This document shows, in pieces, positions 1 to 8,953 of a stretch of 64,000 nt of DNA. The translations under genes were made by a program, and so were the position numbers. Under the pieces are notes generated by a model. The model saw only the letters and a list, made by a program, of their open reading frames with translations, had not been told where the DNA came from and ran no database searches. Location of the stretch: NCBI GenBank assembly GCA_030065095.1, contig JASJDP010000015.1, forward strand, positions 60,750-124,749. Direction: 5' to 3'. Each line of letters opens with the position of its first letter. Position 1 is the stretch's first letter. The stretch is from Rhodobacter sp. Its GTDB lineage: Bacteria; Pseudomonadota; Alphaproteobacteria; Rhodobacterales; Rhodobacteraceae.

Positions 1-465
1 TCGAAGGGGGGCATGAAGACCAAGCTGATGGCGGCGCAGACCGCCACGGGCGCCGGCTGCGCCATGGCCATCACCGAGGGATCCGTCCAGCAGCCCCTGT
101 CGGCGCTGGATGCCGGCGCACCGGCGACCTGGTTCGCGGCCGAGGGCGATCCGCAGGCCGCGCGCAAGCGCTGGATCGCCGCGATGAAGCCAAAGGGCGA
201 AATCACGGTCGACGCAGGCGCGGCACGTGCGCTCGCCGAAGGAAAGTCATTGCTGCCCGCAGGTGTAACGGCGGTCTCGGGCCGGTTCCGGCGTGGCGAC
301 CCGGTGACGATCCTCGGACCCGAGGGTATGCTGGGCAAGGGCCTTGCGCGCTACCCGTCGGACGAGGCGGCCGCGATCCGGGGACGCCGGTCGGGTGACA
401 TCGAGGCCATTCTGGGCTATCCCGGCCGCGCAGCCCTGGTGCACAGAGACGATATGGTGACATGA
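1..465 (+). CDS. proB: Glutamate 5-kinase, C-terminal part (partial at window start)
   Basis: This is the tail of gamma-glutamyl kinase, which phosphorylates glutamate in the first step of proline synthesis. The reading frame is open from the first base. The opening GGMKTKL matches the end of the kinase domain, and the rest looks like the PUA domain that many ProB proteins carry ([11 protein letters not shown], then [16 protein letters not shown]). The N-terminal amino-acid kinase domain lies outside the window. proA follows 52 bases downstream on the same strand, the usual proBA operon, with a small palindrome in the gap. Identification is firm because of both sequence and neighbour. Confidence 0.93.
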   Translation, partial: SKGGMKTKLMAAQTATGAGCAMAITEGSVQQPLSALDAGAPATWFAAEGDPQAARKRWIAAMKPKGEITVDAGAARALAEGKSLLPAGVTAVSGRFRRGDPVTILGPEGMLGKGLARYPSDEAAAIRGRRSGDIEAILGYPGRAALVHRDDMVT

Positions 466-472
466 GCATGGG

Positions 473-493
473 CGAATTTTCGGCGAAAATTCG
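473..493. repeat. 21-bp palindrome between proB and proA
   Basis: Ten-base arms CGAATTTTCG and CGAAAATTCG flank a single central G, a perfect hairpin-capable palindrome in the 52-base proB-proA gap. It closely resembles the palindrome at 59290-59312 and shares its core with 14944-14954, so it appears to belong to a small repeat family. It may act as an mRNA processing or attenuation hairpin between the two genes; no T-run follows it. Confidence 0.7.
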
Positions 494-517
494 TTTGCGC
501 AGATAAAGGCCGACGCG

Positions 518-1783
518 ATGAAAGACCTGACCGACATTCCCGCCCTGATGCATGAGATCGGGGCACGGGCCAAGGCTGCAGCCGCCGCTCTGGCGTTCGC
601 CCCTTCGGCCGCAAAGCAAAACGCGCTCGAGGCCGCCGCCGCCGCGGTCTGGGCGCGCCGCGACGAGATCATTGCGGCCAACGCTGAGGACATGGAGTTC
701 GCCCGCGAAAAGGGGCTGAGCAAGGCGATGCTCGACCGGCTGTTGCTGGACGAGACCCGCATTCAGGGCATCGCCAATGACCTGCGCGCCGTGGCTGCGC
801 AGGCGGATCCGGTGGGCGAGGTCATCGCCGAGTGGGACCGGCCCAGCGGGCTGCATATCCGCCGGGTGCGCACGCCCTTGGGGGTCGTCGGCGTGATCTA
901 TGAAAGCCGGCCGAACGTGACGGCGGATGCGGGCGCGCTTTGCCTGCAGGCGGGCAATGCGGTGATTCTGCGCGGCGGGTCCGAAAGCTTCCATTCGTCC
1001 GGCGCGATCCATGCCTGCCTGGTCGACGGGCTGCGCGCCGCCGGTCTGCCCGAGGATGCCATTCAGCGCGTGCCGACGCGGGACCGCGCGGCGGTCAGCG
1101 AGATGCTGGCCATGACGCATTTCATCGACGTGATCGTGCCGCGGGGCGGCAAGGGTCTGGTCGGACTGGTACAGGAAGAAGCCCGCGTGCCGGTCTTCGC
1201 CCATCTCGAAGGCATCGTTCATATCTATGTCGACAAGGCGGCGGACGCGAAAAAGACGCTGGGTGTCGTCCTGAACGCCAAGACCCGCCGCACCGGGATC
1301 TGCGGGGCCGCCGAGTGTCTGCTGGTCCATCGCGATGTCGCCGATACCCTCGGCCACGGGCTTGTCGAGGCACTGCTCGATGCCGGCGTCACCGTCCATG
1401 CCGATCCTGCGCTGCAGGCCGTTGCAGGCACCACGCCGGCCACCGACGAGGATTGGGGCCGCGAGTATCTTGACATGAACATTGCCGCAAAAGTCGTTGC
1501 GAACATTGACGAAGCCATCGATCACATCCGCCGCTACGGGTCGGATCATACCGATTGCATTCTGACAGAGGACGACGCTGCCGCCGCCCATTTTTTCGAA
1601 CAGCTCGATTCGGCTATCCTGATGCGCAACGCTTCGACCCAGTTCGCCGATGGCGGCGAGTTCGGCATGGGCGCCGAGATCGGCATTGCCACCGGAAAGA
1701 TGCATGCGCGCGGGCCCGTCGGCGCCGAGCAGCTGACGAGCTTCAAGTACCTGGTCGAAGGGGACGGCACGGTGCGGGCCTGA
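518..1783 (+). CDS. proA: Gamma-glutamyl phosphate reductase
   Basis: This 421-residue enzyme reduces gamma-glutamyl phosphate to glutamate 5-semialdehyde with NADPH, the second step of proline synthesis in the cytoplasm. It belongs to the aldehyde dehydrogenase superfamily. The nucleotide-binding part contains [13 protein letters not shown] and [12 protein letters not shown]. The catalytic cysteine is expected in TGICGAAE near residue 262. The C-terminal signature [14 protein letters not shown] is present. Length matches the family. It follows proB directly and probably shares its transcript. The ATG at 518 starts a typical family N-terminus. Confidence 0.97.
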   Translation: MKDLTDIPALMHEIGARAKAAAAALAFAPSAAKQNALEAAAAAVWARRDEIIAANAEDMEFAREKGLSKAMLDRLLLDETRIQGIANDLRAVAAQADPVGEVIAEWDRPSGLHIRRVRTPLGVVGVIYESRPNVTADAGALCLQAGNAVILRGGSESFHSSGAIHACLVDGLRAAGLPEDAIQRVPTRDRAAVSEMLAMTHFIDVIVPRGGKGLVGLVQEEARVPVFAHLEGIVHIYVDKAADAKKTLGVVLNAKTRRTGICGAAECLLVHRDVADTLGHGLVEALLDAGVTVHADPALQAVAGTTPATDEDWGREYLDMNIAAKVVANIDEAIDHIRRYGSDHTDCILTEDDAAAAHFFEQLDSAILMRNASTQFADGGEFGMGAEIGIATGKMHARGPVGAEQLTSFKYLVEGDGTVRA

Positions 1784-1812
1784 TCCCGTCAAGCCGATCG
1801 GAGCGGCACGGT

Positions 1813-2412
1813 TCACGTGAGCCGTGCGGTGATCTCCGTATCGGTGTACGCGACGTTCAGATTGCGCCCGGCCTCGACCGAGAGAGGCGGGAGCATCAGG
1901 AAATGCACCTCTGCCGCGCTGATCCCGGACGGTGCGTCGGATCCCGACAGCGTCTGCCACAGCGGCGCGTCGATCTTCAACCGCTCGGCCCGTCCCGACA
2001 TGGACCATTCCCGGCCGGTCTGCGACAGGATGACCGTGCCGCCCCAGGGCATTGCGGTCTCGAAACACATCATCAGCAGGAACACCAGCCGGGCGTCGAT
2101 CCGGGGCACATCACCGGCGGCCTGCCAGTCGACCTGCAACTTGCTGCCGCGCGTCAGATCCGACAGCAGCGTCCGTATCTCGCCCGCGCTGATCGTCTGC
2201 CCCTCGGAGGCGGCGCCGAACGCCACGCGGAAATACCGGATTCGCGCATTGGCGTTTTGTGCGCTTTCCGATATCAGTTCGATCTCCGGGCCGCTTTGAC
2301 CAGTCATGGACAACAGCTCGACCCCGTTCGCGATCGCCCCGATCGGCGAGATCAGGTCGTGACAGATGCGCGAGCCCATAAGGGCCGCGATATTCAGGGG
2401 TGGGCGGGTCAT
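1813..2412 (-). CDS. chpT: Histidine phosphotransferase ChpT
   Basis: The 199-residue protein resembles ChpT, the alphaproteobacterial phosphotransferase that passes phosphate from the hybrid kinase CckA to CtrA and CpdR. The conserved phosphoacceptor helix is visible near the N-terminus as SRICHDLISPIGAIANG, with His in a CHDL context. The rest looks like the degenerate ATPase-like domain of this family. The frame stays open further upstream, but the ATG at 2412 begins just before the histidine helix and is the natural family start. It is divergent from the DUF3553 gene at 2440, with only 27 bases between start codons. A TTAA-N7-TTAA box elsewhere in the window (16064) fits a CtrA pathway in this organism. 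Confidence 0.87.
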   Translation of the reverse strand: MTRPPLNIAALMGSRICHDLISPIGAIANGVELLSMTGQSGPEIELISESAQNANARIRYFRVAFGAASEGQTISAGEIRTLLSDLTRGSKLQVDWQAAGDVPRIDARLVFLLMMCFETAMPWGGTVILSQTGREWSMSGRAERLKIDAPLWQTLSGSDAPSGISAAEVHFLMLPPLSVEAGRNLNVAYTDTEITARLT

Positions 2413-2439
2413 CCGCGCCCTCTGCCAGGGAAGGATGCG

Positions 2440-2622
2440 ATGGAGGGGATGAATGCGCTGCTGGAGCCCGGCATGCTGGTGCGCCACCCCTCCGAGCCCG
2501 GCTGGGGGCTGGGCCAGGTACAATCGAATATCGGCGGCCGCATCACGGTGAATTTCCAGAACCAAGGAAAGGTGGTCATCGATGGCCGGCGCGTGGAACT
2601 CATCGCTGTATTCGATCCCTGA
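2440..2622 (+). CDS. DUF3553 small protein
   Basis: This 60-residue protein fits DUF3553, a small all-beta domain common in alphaproteobacteria (GMLVRHPSEPGWGLGQVQS, then GRITVNFQNQGKVVI). Similar domains occur at the C-terminus of UvrD-type helicases and as stand-alone proteins; no biochemical role can be deduced here. A ribosome site (AGGGAAGG) lies five to six bases before the ATG at 2440. A second in-frame ATG at 2449 is possible. It is divergent from chpT with a very short intergenic region. Confidence 0.8.
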   Translation: MEGMNALLEPGMLVRHPSEPGWGLGQVQSNIGGRITVNFQNQGKVVIDGRRVELIAVFDP

Positions 2623-2762
2623 GACATCGCCCGGAGCGTGGACGATCAAGGTTACCACAACCTTAACGCTAGTGAAGGGGCAATCGCGCGGTGGCGGCGT
2701 TGCAACGGGCCGGGCCCGGCGCTAGAAGTCCCTCAGCTTACCGCAAGGGTATCCAGGCGCCG

Positions 2763-3536
2763 ATGATCGCGGGCGATCCTCAATTCCAGCTGAAACTGGC
2801 CGACTCGGATGTAGACCTGCGCGCGGCGCAGCGCTTGCGCTATGCCGTCTTCGTCGAGGAGCTTGGCGGGTCGGGTGCACTGGTGGATCATGCGCAGCGG
2901 CTGGAGCGGGACCGCTTCGATCCGGTTTGCGATCACCTGCTGCTGATCGACACCCGGCGCGCAGCCGACGACCGGACCGTCGGTGTCTACCGCCTGATGC
3001 GGGCCGGGCAGGCCGCGGAGGCCGGACAGTTCTATTCCGAGGACGAATACGATCTGGATCCTCTGCGCCGGTCCGGCCGTCGCCTGCTGGAACTCGGCCG
3101 GTCCTGTCTGCATGCCGATTACCGCGGCGGCACGGCGATGTACGAGCTTTGGAACGGTCTGGCGGCCTATGTTGCCGAGCATGGCATCGAGCTGCTTTTC
3201 GGGGTGGCCTCGTTCCACGGCACCGACGTCGACGCCCTGGCGCAGCCGCTGTCGTTTCTGCACCACCGCCACCTGGCGCCGCCCGAGCTGCGGGTACGGG
3301 CGCGGCCCGGGCATTTTCAGCGCATGGACATGATCCCCGAAGACCGGATCGACCGCCGCGCCGCGATGAAGGCGGCGCCCGCGCTGATCAAGGCCTACCT
3401 GCGCCTTGGCGGTTTCGTGGGAGAGGGGGCCTTTGTCGACCGTGCTTTCAACACCACCGATGTCTGCCTGGTGATGGACACCGCTCGGCTCAACCCGCGT
3501 CAACGCAGCCTTTATTCCCGCGGAACCTCCGCATGA
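2763..3536 (+). CDS. olsB: L-ornithine N-alpha-acyltransferase OlsB
   Basis: The 257-residue protein belongs to the GNAT-fold OlsB family, which transfers a 3-hydroxyacyl chain from acyl carrier protein to ornithine to form lyso-ornithine lipid. Recognised stretches are LRAAQRLRYAVFVEELG near the N-terminus, LLELGRSCLHADYRGG in the middle, and FGVASFHGTD. The next gene overlaps it by four bases (ATGA) and encodes the matching second acyltransferase, which strongly supports the call. The start at 2763 was chosen because family similarity begins there, although the frame is open from 2691. Confidence 0.92.
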   Translation: MIAGDPQFQLKLADSDVDLRAAQRLRYAVFVEELGGSGALVDHAQRLERDRFDPVCDHLLLIDTRRAADDRTVGVYRLMRAGQAAEAGQFYSEDEYDLDPLRRSGRRLLELGRSCLHADYRGGTAMYELWNGLAAYVAEHGIELLFGVASFHGTDVDALAQPLSFLHHRHLAPPELRVRARPGHFQRMDMIPEDRIDRRAAMKAAPALIKAYLRLGGFVGEGAFVDRAFNTTDVCLVMDTARLNPRQRSLYSRGTSA

Positions 3537-4399
3537 CACCGACCTGGCAGTCGGCGGATGTTCCCGCCCCGGTTCCGATCACCCCCGCGGGATGGGTCCG
3601 GGTTGTTTTCCGGGGTTTAACCTTGGGCTCTATCACGTTCGGATGTCTCGGGATTTTGCTGTTGGTGCGGTTGGTCGAGCGGCCGTTTTTCGGTCAGCGG
3701 CGCCCCTGGACGCCCTTCATCACGCAGTTCGTCTGCCGGATGGCCTTCGTGATCCTCGGCATCCGCTACCGCACCCATGGCCACCTGATGCGGCAGCCGG
3801 GGGCGGTGGTGGCGAACCATTCGTCATGGCTCGACATCTTCACGCTGAACGCGCGCAAGAGGATCTATTTCGTCTCGAAATCCGAGGTCGCGGACTGGCC
3901 CGGCATCGGCTGGCTCGCCCGTGCAACCGGAACTGTCTTCATCACCCGCCAGATGCGCGATGCAAGGGCGCAACAGGCGGTGTTCGAGGATCGGCTGCAT
4001 GCAGGTCATAAACTGCTGTTCTTTCCCGAAGGGACTTCCACCGATGGTCTGAGGGTTTTGCCCTTTAAATCAACGCTCTTTGCAGCGTTCTTCACAGAAC
4101 CTCTCAGACACGGCTCATGGATCCAGCCGGTCACCGTGGTCTACTCCTGCCCGAAGCGGCAAGATCCGCGGTTCTACGGATGGTGGGGTGACATGGAATT
4201 CGGTGCGCATTTGCTGACGGTCCTTGCGCAACATCCGCAGGGCGCGGTGGATGTCACCTATCACGCACCGCTGCGCGTGGCCGATTTTCCCGATCGCAAA
4301 GCGCTTGCAACCGCCTGCGAAGCGGTCGTCCGGTCGACGCTTCCTGGTACAGGCAAGCCCGCCGCGGTGAACGTTCCCCAGGCGGCAGGAGGGGCTTAG
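3533..4399 (+). CDS. olsA: Lyso-ornithine lipid O-acyltransferase (PlsC family)
   Basis: This 288-residue membrane-associated acyltransferase is of the PlsC/LPLAT type. It has a hydrophobic N-terminal segment (about residues 25-50), the catalytic HX4D motif in NHSSWLD and the acyl-acceptor motif FFPEGTSTDG. Placed directly after olsB with a four-base overlap, it is best read as OlsA, which adds the second acyl chain to make ornithine lipid, a phosphorus-free membrane lipid. A general 1-acylglycerol-3-phosphate acyltransferase activity cannot be excluded. Its stop codon overlaps that of the convergent thiE gene. Confidence 0.88.
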   Translation: MTPTWQSADVPAPVPITPAGWVRVVFRGLTLGSITFGCLGILLLVRLVERPFFGQRRPWTPFITQFVCRMAFVILGIRYRTHGHLMRQPGAVVANHSSWLDIFTLNARKRIYFVSKSEVADWPGIGWLARATGTVFITRQMRDARAQQAVFEDRLHAGHKLLFFPEGTSTDGLRVLPFKSTLFAAFFTEPLRHGSWIQPVTVVYSCPKRQDPRFYGWWGDMEFGAHLLTVLAQHPQGAVDVTYHAPLRVADFPDRKALATACEAVVRSTLPGTGKPAAVNVPQAAGGA

Positions 4400-5016
4400 G
4401 TCAGCGCAGCCGTAAGATCACGGAGGGCTGCCGCCGGGTCGTCCAGACCCCAGACTTCGGCACCGATGCCGAAGAAATCCGTCACCGGAGCCAGCGACGC
4501 CACCAGATCCGCCGTCAGCGCGCCTTCGGCGACGACCGGCACCTCGATCATTTCGGACCACCAGGCGAACAGATCGTGCGCGGCAAAACGCCCGTCCCCA
4601 AGCGCCGAGGCCGCGCAGGGTCCGAAGGCCACGTAGTCCGCGCCGGCCTCGCCTGCAGTCATCCCGTCATGGCGGGAGGCGCCGCAGAAAGCGCCGACGA
4701 TGGCGTCGGGCCCCAGCCCCTTGCGCGCGACCCGGACCGAGCGGGCGCCATCGGTCAGATGCACACCGTCCAGCCCCAGCCGTTCGACCATCTGCAGGTG
4801 CCGCTCGATCACCAAAGGCACGTCGCGGGCATGGGCCACCTCGCGCAGGGCATCGCCGGCGCGCTGGACCGCATCTTCGTCGCCCGTGGACAGAGCCAGT
4901 CGCAGACACGCCACCTCCACGCTGTCAAGAACGCGCGCCAATGTTTTGGGAAAAGAAGATAATTCGATTTCCGGAGGGGTGATCAGATAGATTTGCGGCT
5001 GCTCTGGTCCGGCCAT
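4396..5016 (-). CDS. thiE: Thiamine phosphate synthase
   Basis: The 206-residue TIM-barrel protein joins hydroxymethylpyrimidine diphosphate to thiazole phosphate to form thiamine phosphate. Family features are IYLITPPEIE at the start, the HLTDGARSVRVAR strand, ADYVAFGPCAAS near the phosphate site, and GAEVWGLDDPAAAL at the end. The ATG at 5016 is preceded by a GGAGC-type ribosome site; the open frame reaches to 5112 but lacks family similarity there. It stands alone, with no other thi genes nearby, so a role in salvage is possible. It is convergent with olsA and their stops overlap. Confidence 0.88.
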   Translation of the reverse strand: MAGPEQPQIYLITPPEIELSSFPKTLARVLDSVEVACLRLALSTGDEDAVQRAGDALREVAHARDVPLVIERHLQMVERLGLDGVHLTDGARSVRVARKGLGPDAIVGAFCGASRHDGMTAGEAGADYVAFGPCAASALGDGRFAAHDLFAWWSEMIEVPVVAEGALTADLVASLAPVTDFFGIGAEVWGLDDPAAALRDLTAALT

Positions 5017-5063
5017 CGCGGGGCTCCTGTTTTTTGCCCTATAGCGCGGGCCGCGCGGCTTGG

Positions 5064-5393
5064 CTACTTCGGCGGCAAACCGCCCACGAAACCCATCGCC
5101 AGCCGCATCCATCTCTCGCGCCGCGCGTCGTCCGCAAGTCCGTCGCCGGTCACGTCGATCAGCCCGCCCATCTTACGGCCGGTGAACTGCATCGGCCCGG
5201 CGCCTTCGATATCCAGGGCCGCCGTCTCGTTCTCCTTGCCCACGCGGAACATGCCGCCATCCCGGTGCACGCCGCACAGCATGTTGCCGTCCAGCAGAAA
5301 AGCGATGCCGCCGAACATCCTCTTTTCCGTGATCCCCGGCACGTCGGCCAGATCGCCCCGCAGGATCTCTGCCAGGCCCTCGTCATAGGCCAT
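5064..5393 (-). CDS. TfoX N-terminal domain protein
   Basis: This 109-residue protein matches the TfoX N-terminal domain family: EKRMFGGIAFLLDGNMLCG followed by FRVGKENE. TfoX/Sxy regulates competence in gamma-proteobacteria, but stand-alone N-domain proteins in alphaproteobacteria are widespread and functionally unassigned. The start at 5393 gives the standard N-terminus (MAYDEGLAEILRGDL). It lies 47 bases upstream of thiE on the same strand and could share its transcript. It is divergent from trmJ. Confidence 0.85.
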   Translation of the reverse strand: MAYDEGLAEILRGDLADVPGITEKRMFGGIAFLLDGNMLCGVHRDGGMFRVGKENETAALDIEGAGPMQFTGRKMGGLIDVTGDGLADDARRERWMRLAMGFVGGLPPK

Positions 5394-5459
5394 TGCCGCC
5401 TCCTTGCTCTTGCATGCGCGCCAGCATATCACCGCGCCGCCGGACCCCGAAAGGCAGCA

Positions 5460-6188
5460 ATGCAACCCTATTTCGTCCTCGTGCGCCCGCAGATGGGCGA
5501 AAACATCGGCGCGGCCGCCCGCGCGATGGCGAATTTCGGATTGAACCGGATGCGGATCGTCGATCCGCGCGACGGCTGGCCGAATCCCAAGGCGGTGGCG
5601 ATGGCCAGCGGGGCAGGGCGGCTGCTGGACGGCGCCCAGATCGCCGCCGGCACCGCCGACGCGATCGCGGACTGCACCGCCGTCTACGCCACCACCGCCC
5701 GCGCCCGCGGCCTGACGAAACGCGTGCTGACACCCGAGGCCGCCATGGCCGAGGCCACTGCCAGGATCGCCGGTGGCGAGCGCGTGGCGGTGCTGTTCGG
5801 TCCGGAACGCGCCGGGCTGGAAAACGACGACATCGCACGCGCCGAGGCAATCATATCGGTCCCTGTCGATCCGGATTTTCCGTCGCTGAACCTTGCGCAA
5901 TGTGTTCTGCTGACCGCCTATGAGTGGCGCCGCCAGACGGCCGAGAGCCAACCCGAGCGCATGGAGTTTGCCAGGACCGAGCCTGCCAGCGCGGTCGAGA
6001 TCGAAAAGCTGGGCGATCACTATGAAAAGGTCATGGACGAGGCGGGGTTCTTCTTTCCGGCGACCAAGGCGGACGGCATGAAGCTGGTGATGCGCAACAT
6101 GTGGGCGCGGCTGCCGCTGACGCGGGCCGATGTGCAGCTGCTTCACGGCGTGCTGCGGCAACTGGTCCGCTGGAAAGACCGCGGCTGA
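5460..6188 (+). CDS. trmJ: tRNA (cytidine/uridine-2'-O-)-methyltransferase, TrmJ type
   Basis: This is a 242-residue SPOUT-class RNA 2'-O-methyltransferase. It opens with FVLVRPQMGENIGAAARAM, has the cofactor-knot motif VLFGPERAGLEN, and the typical SPSLNLAQ-like segment in VDPDFPSLNLAQCVLL. The C-terminal helical extension after residue 160 is usual for TrmJ, which methylates position 32 of several tRNAs; a different target within the TrmH superfamily is possible. The ATG at 5460 gives the standard start. A hairpin at 6251-6274 lies downstream. Confidence 0.88.
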   Translation: MQPYFVLVRPQMGENIGAAARAMANFGLNRMRIVDPRDGWPNPKAVAMASGAGRLLDGAQIAAGTADAIADCTAVYATTARARGLTKRVLTPEAAMAEATARIAGGERVAVLFGPERAGLENDDIARAEAIISVPVDPDFPSLNLAQCVLLTAYEWRRQTAESQPERMEFARTEPASAVEIEKLGDHYEKVMDEAGFFFPATKADGMKLVMRNMWARLPLTRADVQLLHGVLRQLVRWKDRG

Positions 6189-6250
6189 CTTGAAGGCCCG
6201 GGCGGGCGGGACTAGGGTCCGCCGCGAAGCGCAGCAGCGGCCGCCGGGGA

Positions 6251-6274
6251 CCAAGGATTGTGGAAAATCCTTGG
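6251..6274. terminator. Hairpin downstream of trmJ
   Basis: Nine-base arms CCAAGGATT and AATCCTTGG enclose a six-base loop in the gap between trmJ and ctaA. No T-run follows directly, so termination is uncertain. Just after it comes an imperfect dyad around AAGATTCTTC, which recalls the CCTTCGAAGG palindrome at 60087-60104. It may instead be a member of the same small-palindrome family. Confidence 0.45.
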
Positions 6275-6334
6275 CAAGATTCTTCAAGGAATTTTGTCTT
6301 CCCGGATGGCGGCCGGCCGGGAAAGAGCAGACCG

Positions 6335-7477
6335 ATGGCGGAAAAGCGATCCATCTTCGAAGAGGTCGGTGCGGAAAAGCCCGCCGCGCCGACCGCGCGC
6401 GAAACCGGGGTGATCGACAAGGCGGCGCGCGGTGCGCGCGGCGCCATCCGGTTCTGGCTGATGGGTCTGTTCGCCCTGGTCGTGGTGATGATCGCCGTGG
6501 GCGGACTGACCCGGCTGACCGATTCGGGGCTCAGCATCACCGAATGGCGCCCGGTGACCGGCGCTCTGCCGCCCATGAACGCCGCCGCCTGGGATGCCGA
6601 GTTCGAAAAATACCGGGCGATCCCCGAGTACCAGTTGCAGAACAAGGGCATGAGCCTGGCCGAGTTCAAGGTGATCTACTGGTGGGAATGGGGCCACCGC
6701 CAGTTCGGCCGTGTGATCGGCCTGGTCTGGGCCGCCGGCTTCCTGTTCTTCTGGCTCACCAAGCGTATCCCCACCGGGTGGACGCTCCGCCTGTTGTCAC
6801 TCGGCGCCCTTGGCGGAATTCAGGGTGCGGTCGGCTGGTGGATGGTCTCGTCCGGGCTGTCCGGCACCATGCTCGACGTGGCGTCCTACCGGCTCGCCAC
6901 CCATCTTGGCCTCGCCTTCGTGATCCTCGGCCTGATCGCCTGGTACGTGATGCAGCTGTCGCGGCCCGAACGCGAGCTCATGCAGGCCCGCCGCATCCGC
7001 GAGCCCCGGCTGCAGGCCCTGTCGACCGTCCTGATCGCCGGCGCATTCCTGCAGATCCTGCTGGGCGCGCTGGTTGCTGGCATCGATGCAGGGCGCAACT
7101 ACACCGACTGGCCGCTGATGGCGGGCGGGATTCTGCCGCCGGACATGTGGCAGATCACGCCTGCCTGGCGGAACCTGTTCGAGAACGACGGAACCGTGCA
7201 ATTCTTTCACCGCGTCACCGGTTATCTGGTGTTCCTGTTTGGGCTCTTCCTCTGGTGGCGGTCGCGCGCCAGTGCGCATGAACGCACCCGCCGTGCCTTT
7301 GACTGGCTGGCCGTGATGATCTTCGGCCAGGCGGTGATCGGCATTGTCACGGTGATGAATTCGGCACCCTGGCACCTGGCGATCTTCCATCAGTTTCTTG
7401 CCGTGGTGCTTTGGGTGCTGGCCTTGCGCGCGCGGCACCTGGCGCAATATCCGATCGCACAGTCCATCCGGGGATAA
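6335..7477 (+). CDS. ctaA: Heme A synthase (COX15/CtaA)
   Basis: The 380-residue polytopic inner-membrane protein oxidises the C8 methyl of heme O to give heme A for aa3-type cytochrome oxidase. Diagnostic segments are VGGLTRLTDSGLSITEWRP near the first membrane helix, EWGHRQFGRVIG, ATHLGLAFVILG, and a C-terminal FFHRVTGYLVF with conserved histidines. About eight hydrophobic segments are visible. The ATG at 6335 has a GAAAGAG ribosome site about eight bases upstream. It is the two-subdomain type II form usual in alphaproteobacteria. The carboxypeptidase gene follows after three bases and may be cotranscribed. Confidence 0.95.
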   Translation: MAEKRSIFEEVGAEKPAAPTARETGVIDKAARGARGAIRFWLMGLFALVVVMIAVGGLTRLTDSGLSITEWRPVTGALPPMNAAAWDAEFEKYRAIPEYQLQNKGMSLAEFKVIYWWEWGHRQFGRVIGLVWAAGFLFFWLTKRIPTGWTLRLLSLGALGGIQGAVGWWMVSSGLSGTMLDVASYRLATHLGLAFVILGLIAWYVMQLSRPERELMQARRIREPRLQALSTVLIAGAFLQILLGALVAGIDAGRNYTDWPLMAGGILPPDMWQITPAWRNLFENDGTVQFFHRVTGYLVFLFGLFLWWRSRASAHERTRRAFDWLAVMIFGQAVIGIVTVMNSAPWHLAIFHQFLAVVLWVLALRARHLAQYPIAQSIRG

Positions 7478-7480
7478 CCG

Positions 7481-8953
7481 ATGACCGCATTCGACGACCT
7501 CATGGCGTTCCAGCGCCAGACCGAGGCTCTGGCAAGCATTGCCGGGCGGCTTGGCTGGGATCAGGAAACCGTGATGCCGCGGGGCGCCGCCGCGCAGCGG
7601 GGTGAAGAGATGGCGGCGATCGAGGCCGTGCTGCATGCCCGCCGGATCGATTCGCGCGTGGGCGACTGGCTGGAGACCGCGGAGGCCCCCGATCCCGCCG
7701 CGCAGGCGTCGCTTCGTCTGATTCGCCACAGCTACGATCGCGCCACCAAAGTCCCCGCCGATCTCGCCACCGAGATCGCGCGCGCCACGTCGGTGGCGCA
7801 AGGGATATGGGCCGAGGCCCGCCGCGCGGACGACTTCGCCGCCTTCGCCCCGACGCTCGAGACGGTCCTGATGCTCAAGCGCGAGGAAGCCGCCGCCATG
7901 GCCGGGGACGGCGATCTTTACGATGCGCTGCTCGACGGGTTCGAGCCGGGGATGACCGGAGCCGGGCTGGAGGCGATGTTCGGCGCGCTGCGCCCCCGTC
8001 TGCTGGCTCTGCGCGAGGCAGTCCTGGGGTCTTCGCACCAGCCCGCGCCGCTGCAGGGGGACTACGCCGAGGTGCAGCAATTGATGCTCAGCCACGAGAT
8101 GGCCGAGGCCTTCGGCTATGACTTTCACCGGGGCCGGATCGACAAGGCGGTGCATCCGTTCAGTTCAGGCTCTGGCGCCGATGTCCGCATTACCACCCGC
8201 ACGGCGCCGCACGACCCGTTCAACTGCATCTATTCGACGATCCACGAGGTCGGCCATGCTGCCTATGAACAGGGTGTCGATCCGGCCTATGCGCTGACGC
8301 CGCTGGGGCAGGGGGTGTCGATGGGTGTGCACGAAAGCCAAAGTCGGATCTACGAAAATCAGCTTGGCCGGTCGCGCGCCTTCACCGGTTACCTCTACGG
8401 ACGGATGACGGCGCTTTTCGGGGATATCGGTGTCTCGGATGCCGACGCGTTCTATGGCACCGTCAACCGCGTCGCGCCCGGTTTTATCCGGACCGAGGCC
8501 GACGAAGTGAACTACAACCTGCATATCCTTCTGCGATTTGATCTGGAACGGGCATTGATTGCCGGCGATCTGGCGCCCGCCGACCTGCCGGACGCCTGGA
8601 ACGCGCGCTTTGAGGCCGATTTCGGCGTGCGCGTCGACCGGCCCAGCCATGGCTGTCTGCAGGATGTGCATTGGTCGGTGGGCCTGTTCGGCTATTTTCC
8701 GACCTATACGCTGGGCAATGTCTACGCCGGTTGCCTGCATCAGGCCTTGCGTGCGGCGGTGCCCGAACTCGACGGGCAGCTTGCCCAGGGCGACACCTCT
8801 GCCGCGACCGTTTGGCTGCGCGACAGGCTGCAGGTCCATGGCGGCCTGCGGCTTCCGCGCGATACCATCGCCCATGCCTGCGGTTTCGAGCCCAGCGAAG
8901 GCCCCTTGCTTGACTATCTTGAAGCCAAGTTCACCAGACTCTACAGGCTCTGA
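7481..8953 (+). CDS. Thermostable-type carboxypeptidase (Taq family, M32)
   Basis: The 490-residue zinc metallopeptidase removes C-terminal residues from peptides. The HEXXH motif is seen as HEVGH at about residues 254-258, followed downstream by the family segment GVHESQSRIYEN. The length is typical of M32. The N-terminus (FQRQTEALASIAGRLGWDQE) is also characteristic. It begins three bases after the ctaA stop codon, suggesting cotranscription without an obvious functional link. Its 3' end overlaps a weak convergent reading frame by 23 bases. Confidence 0.95.
   Translation: MTAFDDLMAFQRQTEALASIAGRLGWDQETVMPRGAAAQRGEEMAAIEAVLHARRIDSRVGDWLETAEAPDPAAQASLRLIRHSYDRATKVPADLATEIARATSVAQGIWAEARRADDFAAFAPTLETVLMLKREEAAAMAGDGDLYDALLDGFEPGMTGAGLEAMFGALRPRLLALREAVLGSSHQPAPLQGDYAEVQQLMLSHEMAEAFGYDFHRGRIDKAVHPFSSGSGADVRITTRTAPHDPFNCIYSTIHEVGHAAYEQGVDPAYALTPLGQGVSMGVHESQSRIYENQLGRSRAFTGYLYGRMTALFGDIGVSDADAFYGTVNRVAPGFIRTEADEVNYNLHILLRFDLERALIAGDLAPADLPDAWNARFEADFGVRVDRPSHGCLQDVHWSVGLFGYFPTYTLGNVYAGCLHQALRAAVPELDGQLAQGDTSAATVWLRDRLQVHGGLRLPRDTIAHACGFEPSEGPLLDYLEAKFTRLYRL

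Noticed and set aside
203..2068. 621-codon minus-strand open frame opposite proA
   Set aside because: It is the antisense shadow of a firmly identified gene in high-GC DNA, with no domains or ribosome site.
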